DNA of 64,000 nucleotides from Typhlomys cinereus. Its lineage: Eukaryota > Chordata > Mammalia > Rodentia > Platacanthomyidae. The position numbers and the translations under genes are program-made. Numbering within the stretch: the stretch's first letter is position 1; every line of letters starts with the position of its first letter. Where the stretch lies: the NCBI GenBank assembly GCA_023101885.1, contig JALPQD010000076.1, forward strand, positions 1,568,397 to 1,632,396, written 5' to 3'. Shown in pieces: positions 56,349 through 64,000 of this stretch. Under the pieces are notes generated by a model that had not been told where the DNA came from, searched no databases, and saw nothing but the letters and a program-made list of their open reading frames with translations.

Positions 56349-56565
56349 AGATTTTAAATTTTATGTCATGTATTTTTATCACCATAAAAATAGTTTAACT
56401 GAATACACAGTGGTGGCTTCCAATAGGATTTTAGGGGGAAAAATCTTAAAAATGATGGCAAGTAGTAAGTCTTAAATCAACCTAGAACTGAACATTAAAA
56501 TACAGAAAATAAAGAAGTATGGCAATGGTCATATTACCAAGAAATTAAGGATAACGAACTTATTC

Positions 56566-56820
56566 AAGGATGGGGAGATGGCTCAGAGATTAGAGCCTTT
56601 GCTTCAGAAGACAAAAAAACCTGAGTTCAGATCCCAGCAACCTGTAATTCTGGCCCTAGAAGGCAGAATCTGGGGAACAAGAGAGCAAAGCAATAAAGAG
56701 GAAGAGCAATTCAGAATGATTCCTGATGCTACCCTTGAGCCCCATAGGCACTCACCTCAAGTGTGTGTGTGTATTGTGTGTATGTACGTGCGTGCGCAAC
56801 ACACACACATGAAACAAATG
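56566..56820 (+). repeat. B2-headed SINE, full length
   Basis: GGATGGGGAGATGGCTCAGA head, GTTCAGATCCCAGCAACCTG, GCAATTCAGAATGATTCCTG and a GTGTGTGTG/CACACACA tail. Confidence 0.8.
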
Positions 56821-56934
56821 ACTTGTGAGCTACAATTAATTATTCCTCAACAATGAGGATGAAGGAATAACTAAATGAACAAACTTAGAAATGTCAGAAG
56901 AACAAAGTTTAAGAAACAATCTTTCTAGGGTTAT

Positions 56935-57180
56935 AAGATGGCTAAGATAGCTCATAGGTTAAAAGCACCTGGATAGCAGCCTGAGTTTAATCCCAGAATG
57001 GCAGGGAGAGAAAGAAAAGGAGATGAAGAGAGAGACAGAGACAGAGACAGAGACAGAAAGAAAACAAGCTACAAAACAAATGGAAAGACACAAGGACTAA
57101 GAGAGACACAGAGGAAGAGACTGAGACAGATTGAGAGAAAAAAGGATGAGAGAGAAAAAGAGAGAGAGAGTGAATTTCAA
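56935..57180 (+). repeat. B2 head fragment followed by polypurine tract
   Basis: GATGGCTAAGATAGCTCATA and GCCTGAGTTTAATCCCAGAA, then GA/GACA-rich sequence over 57001-57175. Confidence 0.6.
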
Positions 57181-57184
57181 ACAA

Positions 57185-58130
57185 GGTCTCCCCACAGATA
57201 CATTTAAGGACAGTGAACTATCGGGAAGTTAATTATCTCAAGCTACAAGCGTAAGCTCTCACAGCAGGAGAGAACGGAAGTGATTTTTCTCTCCTCCAAG
57301 GCTCCTAGCTCCAAGGTGAGTGCAGTGGAGACACAGACACCACTTAGGAAGAAGCTTCAGAAGGGAAACGATCATAAATCAGAGGAATTAGCCTGCCAGC
57401 ATCATGCCCAGGTGAGCTGCATCTAGCTCCTTGGTTGGAAAAAAAAAAATCACTTCTTGTTTCTTAATGGAACACTAACAGAGAAAGCTACAGGGGGAAA
57501 AAAAAAGTCTAAGTAAGCCATAAAGTGAAACCGTCATAAATAGCAATCAGGTCAACAAAAGAAAACATTGTCTGTCTGGAGCCCCTCCAGTGGCAGAGGC
57601 TGATCCCAGCTTCCCCCACCATCCCCCCATAACCATTTCAGGACTGTAAAAAAATAATTCATTGTGTCTGTGTGTGTGCTTGCATGCACGGCACCTGTAC
57701 AGAGGTGAGGGACCTCTGAAATAGGGTTGCGGTATATACTCTAAGGTGGCTTGAAACTCCTTATGGAGCGGGCCTTAAACTAATAAGCCTCTTGCCTCAG
57801 TGTCCTGAGCACTGGAATCACATGCTGGACCGGCAGTGTGCACGTTGACTCCCCAAGTGTGTCTGATGCCCACCGGTGTTTCCGAAGCAGCATGTGCCCT
57901 GTTGCATGTAGCCACGGCTGTGAAGGACCGAGGAAGGAGCTACAGACACAATGGATGTGCTCAGGGCGTGGATTCCGAGGGACGCTGGGAATCCCCTGTC
58001 ATTCCCCTGTGCTTTTTGTTAATGTCAGTTAAGGTGACACGAGAAAAATCCAGAACTGTAAATTTAGTTAAAAGAAGAAGATGGAAGGAAGGGATGGGAG
58101 GGGAGGAGATTAGTTAAACCTATGAAAGTA
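57185..58130. other. Unique non-coding stretch
   Basis: No gene or clear repeat. Confidence 0.35.
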
Positions 58131-58134
58131 TTGT

Positions 58135-58515
58135 CGCCTTACTCTGCAGAAGGAAGGCTGTGGGGACCACTGCCAAAAGAGAGTGTTTAGATTATGGTTG
58201 GCCGCTGGGCATGGCTGTGAGAGATTGTCTCGCTGCATAATTGATGTCAGAAGACCAACCCCTCGTGGGTGGGACCGCTCCCTTGGCAGAAGATCCAGAA
58301 CAGTATAAAAAGGAAGAGAGCCGAGCACTAGGCAAGCCAACATGCTGGATTCACTGCTCCGTGTTCTTGCGGCGATGTGACTAACTGCTTTGAGCTCCCA
58401 TCAGTATAAGGCCCCAGCAATGATGGAATCGTAAGTCAATGAAACTCTTTCCCCCTTAAATTATTTGGATTGGGTATTTTGTTGCAGTAACTTGTAGCAA
58501 CCAGCTGTAGGCTGA
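58135..58515 (+). repeat. MaLR-type LTR-like repeat
   Basis: GAGATTGTCTCGCTGCATAA, GATCCAGAACAGTATAAAAA (TATA-like), AAACTCTTTCCCCCTTAAAT and GTATTTTGTTGCAGTAACTT. Confidence 0.55.
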
Positions 58516-58554
58516 AAACAAAACTCTTTCCCATTCCTGATGATATTTTAAGAC

Positions 58555-58625
58555 ACTGGGTATAGCTTAATGGTAGAATATCTGTTAGTATGTACAAGGC
58601 CCTGGTTTTGATAGGTGCAGCACAG
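58555..58625 (+). repeat. ID element remnant
   Basis: TGGGTATAGCTTAATGGTAG and GTACAAGGCCCTGGTTTTGA. Confidence 0.6.
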
Positions 58626-58689
58626 CAAAATCAATTCATGGTTACACACCCTACCTCGAATCCCCTCGGTGACACTGTGTCCTGGTTAT

Positions 58690-58705
58690 CCCCCCCCCCC
58701 CCCCC
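58690..58705. repeat. Poly(C) run
   Basis: A homopolymer of about 16 C followed by TTTT; its length may be a sequencing artefact. Confidence 0.85.
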
Positions 58706-59071
58706 TTTTACCCAGAAGCTACTTGTCTCTCCCCATGGACCATCCTGCAGCTCCAGAGCTTTCCCTTCCTATTTTGCATAATCCTGCCCTTTGGGCCAGA
58801 GCCAGTGTGAGTCTCATAGGAACACCTATGACTCCCTTCTTTAAGTATTCCATATAAAACAGAAGTTCTTGGTTCTGTTTCAAAACCTCCTAGTCTCACA
58901 CTCATTCGAGCAGTATTTATTTAGGTAATCTGGTTGATTAAAAGGAGAACTATTTGGGATAGGTATTTCCATTCTGGTTAGCATCTGCTGTAGTTCAACA
59001 AGTCCTTTTAGTTCAGAAACCATGATCTAAAGAGTGTTGATTAAAGCAACAGATAAAAATGTTTCTAGCTC

Positions 59072-60173
59072 AAACAATTATATTGAGTGAAGTAATCCAG
59101 ACACGGAAAATTAAGTGCCGTATGAACTCCTTAATAGGTGGATCTTAGTACCAAACCCACTTAGAGACACTCAAAGACAAATCTCTGTAATACCTATAGT
59201 AATTGTAAAGATTATGAACAGGAGGGATGGGGAAGGAGGGCCCCACCAGCAACAAGGAGAGAGGGGACCATGTTACAGCAGAGAAAATAGGCCACCATCA
59301 AGGACTGTAAGTAAGTAATGAGACATCTGATTAAGTTCACAGACTTTCCTTCCTGATCATATGCAACTGATGGGGTATGATCTTACCAGAAGGGGAGGGT
59401 GTATAGGCTACCTGATAGAAAGTAACCATTTTGCAAATGGGTGATTGACCCCTCTCTCACCGCGGTCTCCTACTTTTATTCCATCTACCTTTGAATATAC
59501 TCTTATAACAAGACTCTATTTTAACAGGTTTTTATCTCTGGCCAGGGGGTGACATCCAATACCCATCAGGATGGAGCCAAGGGCATTGCAGGAGCAGCAA
59601 AACAGAAAAAAAAATCAACAAACCATAATTCAGAACATCAGAGACTCTATATCAACCACCTGGAACTGGGCCAGCCTAATCTCTCCCCATCCTGAAGCTC
59701 AGGGAAATTTGTGGAAGATAGGGCAGTAAGATTGTAAGAGCACAAGGATGGGAAGAGTAATGATATGCAAGATACTCCACACGTTAGGGCCGAAACAATC
59801 ATAATAGGACTTTGCATGACCTGTGCTATGTCCAACACATTATTGACCCCACAAAGTCTAGCATGGACTAAAGGCACTAGGATCCTTGGAGGCTAGGGAC
59901 TGGCAGTCCCAGTAGTGTTCCTAAGCTTAAGGGGAACACAGGAAAGGGTTCTGGGAAATGCCCCTGGGTCCTTGCACCTCATCGGAGAGGAGGACCCAGA
60001 GGAGAGTTCGGCATGCACAATAAAGGATGCTCCGGGAATTGGGGGGGGGCACTAGGGGATGGGGAGGGAGGGGAGAGGGGAGGGGAGAGCAGGGGGATGG
60101 GGGGAGGTGGAAGGAGGGAGGGGATGGGTGTACCTGTTAAGTTTGTATGAGTGGAAATAATAATAATAATAAT
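59072..60173 (+). mobile_element. 5'-truncated L1 with 16-bp target-site duplication
   Basis: It begins inside the C-terminal end of ORF2 (ATTGAGTGAAGTAATCCAGA) and runs through a ~900-bp 3' UTR. Near the end is a G-rich polypurine stretch (60043-60130). It ends with an (AAT)n tail. AAAATGTTTCTAGCTC is repeated exactly on both sides (59056-59071 and 60174-60189). The duplication starts in an A run, as expected from L1 endonuclease nicking at TTTT/A. The perfect duplication indicates a relatively recent insertion. It carries no intact gene. Confidence 0.92.
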
Positions 60174-60485
60174 AAAATGTTTCTAGCTCTAGGTCTAGAT
60201 GATCCTAAATGTGCCCTGTACTTTCACCATAAAGGGAGAATAGTAATAGTCTAAGAAGACATTAAAATAATAATAATAAAGTGCCCCAAAGTTATGGAAC
60301 AACATTTTTTTGCAATGAAGAACAAACTAATTATGAAAATATTCACAGTAGCAGAAAGAATTAGATGGAAACTAAGAGACTATTCCAGAAAAAAGAGTCT
60401 CGATTGACAAGACAGAGTAGGATTTAATTTGTGCTAGAGGCTAATTTTTTTAAATTAATGTTTGTGCTGCCCTGGGATAAGAAGT

Positions 60486-60644
60486 TGCATATGAGGCTTA
60501 TGAGATAGCTCAGCAGGTAAGGCATCCCTGAAAGCCCATATGGCAAAAGGAGAGAACTGATTTCTAAAAGTCCTCCCTCCTTCTCTCCCTCCCTCCCTCT
60601 CTTTCTCCCTCCCTCCCTTCCTTCCTCTCTTCCTTCCTCCCTCC

Positions 60645-60690
<46 letters not shown>
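60486..60690 (+). repeat. B2 head fragment plus polypyrimidine tract
   Basis: GCTTATGAGATAGCTCAGCA then a C/T-only stretch from 60571, ending in (TC)n at 60650-60687. Confidence 0.65.
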
Positions 60691-60691
<1 letters not shown>

Positions 60692-60699
60692 ACTCCCAA

Positions 60700-61365
60700 A
60701 TAAATAAATATTAATGAAGAAGTAGCTTATCTGTGGAAAACAAGACCCCTATGGATCCCTTAGTTGGCAGTTTACAAGTTGTGGAGAACTTAACATTTTG
60801 GTAGGGAAACGATAACAGTATAATTCCAAATCCTATATTTCAGTTTGCTAGAGCAGACCCGCTTTTCACAAGCTGTCCAGAAGCTTCTAGTCCCACAGCC
60901 TGGGCTCTGAGCAGCAATACCTCTGTCTTCTGACCACACTCTGGCTCCTTCCTCGTTCAGGTATCTGTGTGTCACTGGAAGATCCTGGCCTGTTGATTCA
61001 CAGGCAGGCCTTTCTTAGAACTGTAATGTTAAGTCAAACACGGAGAAATTATATTTAAAGTAAGCCTGTCATTCATCCACAGGCACAGAGTGGAAGCGTC
61101 TTTTTCCCCATGTGGTGTTGCTTCTCCCACAGTCGCTTCAGTGTAGTAGAGAAGAAGCCAGTTGGTCAGATTTCAATGGAACTTTGGGGCAAGATCTTGG
61201 ACTACATCTATCTAACACATCGGAACGTTGTGTCCCTATTGGAATCTTTCAGCTGAAGATTAAGGCCCGACTCAGTTTACAGTAAGTCATTTTATTTTAA
61301 GAAAACCTGGATCACTAATCAAGGATCTCTTAATGTTGGCAAGTGACTGTAGAGCATTCGTATCC
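60700..61365. other. Unique non-coding stretch
   Basis: No gene or repeat recognised. Confidence 0.35.
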
Positions 61366-61369
61366 CTAA

Positions 61370-61555
61370 CAGCATGTAACAGGAGTGCAGTGGTAACTAG
61401 CCACACAATTTCTTGAAATTGGTAAGCGGCTCTGTGGTATTTGGGTTCCTACTGGCACAGAATAGGAGTAAAGCGGTAACCAACCACACAGTTTCTTGAA
61501 ATTGGCAATTATCCCTAGCGGCCCAGAACGGGAGCTCAGGGGTGACCAGAGAGTG
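61370..61555. repeat. Decayed tandem duplication, ~65-85 bp unit
   Basis: GGAGTGCAGTGGTAAC (61382), GGAGTAAAGCGGTAAC (61465) and GGAGCTCAGGGGTGAC (61531) mark three unit starts. The first two are followed by CCACACARTTTCTTGAAATT. Not part of a repeat family I know. Confidence 0.7.
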
Positions 61556-61559
61556 ACTT

Positions 61560-62050
61560 ATAGCATATTCTGACCCTTGTTCAACTCCGGAAGGATGGAG
61601 GGCTTGAGTGAGTCTAAAGACACTCACTCTCATCCTTCATAAAACACGCTGGAGGCCAGGCTCAGTCACAGGGAGACAGCGCAGATTCCCATCCTGACTG
61701 ACCTTTTGCCTCCAAGAAATACAGGGCCTCTTTATTAGGGGAAGGTGAGAGAATGGACAGTGTTCATTGCTGTGGACAATAACTCAAGCGAGATGTGACC
61801 TTGCTGACAAAATGTGGTCTCCCACTGTGATCTTTCCCAGGGTGCTCTGCGAGAGAAGAGTTATTACCCTACCCTCCTTCTTAAAGTCTCTATGTCATCT
61901 GTGTTGCTAATGAGCAGGTAGGAAACATGTACAAATCCAACATTATGTTTGTATTCTGGGCTTACTCAGTGTTTTAGGCTTCAGTGGCTTTTTCAGAAAG
62001 TCTAAACAATATTGTCTAAGAACTCTAAATCTCCACATAAAAATGCTACA
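61560..62050. other. Unique non-coding stretch
   Basis: No gene or repeat recognised. Confidence 0.35.
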
Positions 62051-62055
62051 ATAGG

Positions 62056-62205
62056 ACAGAGCCTAATGGCACAGCCTATATTCCTTGGTACTCGGGAGGA
62101 TGAGGCAAGAGAATCACGTGTCCAAAGCCTGCCCGGCCTACAGAGTGAATCCAACACCAGCCTGGACAACTGAATGAGACTGTTTCAAAATTAAAAAAAA
62201 AAAAA
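62056..62205 (+). repeat. B1 SINE
   Basis: GAGCCTAATGGCACAGCCTA, TACTCGGGAGGATGAGGCAA and AGCCTGCCCGGCCTACAGAG, with an A-rich tail. Confidence 0.8.
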
Positions 62206-62213
62206 TAGAAAAA

Positions 62214-62285
62214 GGGCCAAGGCTGTAGCTCAGTGGTAGAGCCAGCCCTTGTCTAGTCCAAGATTCAATCCTTGCTATTGCTAAA
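62214..62285 (+). repeat. ID element
   Basis: CCAAGGCTGTAGCTCAGTGG (A box) and CCAAGATTCAATCCTTGC (B box), following directly on the B1 poly(A). Confidence 0.75.
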
Positions 62286-62289
62286 ACAG

Positions 62290-63975
62290 ACTGTATCACC
62301 ATCAACAAACAGATCCCAAAATTATAATTCTAACAATGACTGCCATCTTTATAAGCTGTAAGTTAAAATATGTAGAAATATGAAGCTGCCCAAATATGGC
62401 AGTATAAAAGGAAATAAATTGTATATCAATAGACCAATATGCTCTGGAGACTCAGAGGCCAGCAGAAAGGCTCTTGGCTGCAGATATACACGGAGTACAT
62501 TGCAAATGACCCCGAATGGGCGAGCTGCCATCAAAGAACTCTCTCAGCTATGCGTGTCTCTCCTCACAAACTCTCTTCCTCTTAATGGTTTCCTGTTACT
62601 TCATCATCCCCAACACTTGAAAATAAATTCTGCCTCATATTGCCTCATGACTAATAACATAGAAACCATTATCCATCTTCCTCCAGGTAGCATTAAGAGA
62701 CAGCAGATATCCAGTAAGTGCATGTGGGAGCAAGGAAGGACTGAGAGACTAAGGGTGTGTGTGTGTGTGCGCGTGTGTGTGTGAAGTAAGTGTGCGAGAT
62801 ATTTAGAACTTCGATGTGCTCTCAGCGGTAGCGAGCATCCTCTTTCTAAAGTTGCCTCCTCAGAAGCGCTGGGATGTCTGAAAGCATCATATGGTAATGG
62901 ATTCCTGCCTGGACAAGGGATGGTTTCTGAAAGGTACTCTGGAAAGATCAGCCCTGCAGACACACTCGTCTGCAGCAACTGCTTCATCAAAACAATAGGA
63001 AATTGGCAAAAGTAGCTGAAACCACTTTGTTTTTCCAAATCTCTATAAGTTAACCAATGACTTTCAATAGTCCAAGTGGTATTTGTTTCAGAAACACAAA
63101 TTATAACAGTAAGCACTGGGCCTCTTCCTGTCCATCTTATCCTAGCTCCAATGTAAAAGCCCACAGCAAGCATTATGAGGGGGTATAGAATGAGTGGGAG
63201 CAGTCCAAAAGGCTAAACTCAGAAAATTGCTGGGCTGAAGAACTCTGATCTCGGGGTTTGTCTTCATCCATCTTCCTCACAGAAGCTGTGTGGAATAGCT
63301 GTTCCCTCGTGGTATGTGTGAGGTGCCATCAGCAGTAATCGCTGAACACAGCAATGTGAGGTGGTTCGCGGATAAACCTAACTTAAAAGGAAGTCCAAAG
63401 AATGAGGTGTTCACAGAGCATCTTGCGATGCTGTGATGCATGACTGGCAAGCTAGAGGGCTGCTCCTGTAGAGAGCTGAGTGTACACACAGGTTAGGTCT
63501 TAGAAGGGCTCGCTTTCTACCAGGGAATTAAGGCAAAGACAGAAGTGGGTTGCTGGCTGGAGGACTGAGCTGTGCTTCCATGCAACACACAGAAAGGCTG
63601 GGACACTCGCTACTTCTGTGCACTTAAGGAAGTCTCTCTCCACTTCTTAGGCAGCTATCACACTAGCGAAGCAGAGGCTAAATGACAAGAATGCAGATTT
63701 CATAGCATCAGCCCAGGAATGTAAACAACTGTAGTCATGACAACAGGCAACATCTTAGAAGCAGGGTCCATACCCTTATCTGATACTGAACCCAGCATTC
63801 CATGGATTGTGGATTATTATAGATACAAAATGGATTAAGTTGCCAAGTTCAATCTGAAATCTAGATATGCAACAAATTCCCGAGTATGTTTCAAATATTG
63901 CATAAGCTATACTTATATTAAAAGCCACTCCATTTTCTGATGACTTGGGTCTATTCCATAAAAAGGCACATTAAT
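62290..63975. other. Unique non-coding stretch with a (GT)n run
   Basis: Contains a (GT)n run at 62755-62781. The 189-aa minus-strand open frame (63173-62604) crosses it and has no recognisable domain. Confidence 0.35.
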
Positions 63976-63976
63976 T

Positions 63977-64000
63977 GGGCCAGTGAGATGACTCAGCAGG
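63977..64000 (+). repeat. Start of a B2-headed SINE, cut by the window edge
   Basis: GGGCCAGTGAGATGACTCAG matches the family's pol III A-box region; the rest lies beyond the window. Confidence 0.6.

Noticed and set aside
62214..62285. tRNA gene
   Set aside because: The A- and B-box motifs belong to an ID SINE; no cloverleaf with a proper anticodon arm can be drawn.
62604..63173. 189-aa minus-strand frame
   Set aside because: It crosses a GT run, has no recognisable domain or splice sites, and length alone is weak evidence in 64 kb.

Overview
This window is mammalian nuclear DNA, almost certainly from a muroid or closely related (myodont) rodent. The evidence is the repeat content: B1, ID, B4-type and B3-type SINEs, a large set of B2-headed SINEs, long (CA)n/(GT)n microsatellites, old MIR, L1M, MLT1/MaLR and Tigger remnants, and rodent-style L1 3' ends with G-rich 3' UTRs. 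The commonest SINE has a B2-like head but a body I do not associate with the mouse or rat B2 consensus, and mouse/rat-type young L1 is not evident. A non-murine rodent is therefore likely; the exact species cannot be read from the sequence.

Layout. At the left edge (about 0.8-1.5 kb) there is a clear CpG island with two good minus-strand splice donors (exon ends at 878 and 1224). I read it as the promoter and alternative non-coding first exons of a gene transcribed leftwards, out of the window. Just upstream of it (1429-1680) is an array of CACCC/KLF-type boxes. The remaining ~62 kb behaves as intergenic or deep intronic DNA. No confident protein-coding gene, tRNA or rRNA was found. Nearly all open reading frames are artefacts of simple repeats, minisatellites or SINEs. 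The best exception is a CpG-rich, splice-site-bounded open segment at 40407-40588. A second, weaker one is a disrupted minus-strand open segment around 34990-35500.

The desert is a layered record of insertions. An ancient layer (MIR, L1M 3' ends at 12.1 and 54.7-56.2 kb, MLT1-like LTRs, Tigger pieces) is broken by rodent SINEs, by two LTRs of one family in opposite orientation (28.1-28.6 and 39.2-39.6 kb), by a solo-LTR-like insert inside a B4-type SINE (19 kb), by an L1 3' end inside an MLT-like LTR (18 kb), and by a young-looking truncated L1 with a perfect 16-bp target-site duplication (59.07-60.17 kb). A ~430-bp interspersed repeat occurs as two facing inverted pairs (8.4/9.7 kb and 46.5/47.6 kb). 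Simple-sequence DNA is prominent: a 440-bp G-rich minisatellite at 15.1 kb, a 600-bp (GAAA)n-type polypurine tract at 43.3 kb, and many (GT)n runs sitting exactly at SINE 3' tails.

I found no evidence of a novel multi-gene system. The observations most worth checking are the left-edge promoter, the 40.4-kb candidate exon, the lineage-specific SINE family and the paired inverted repeats.
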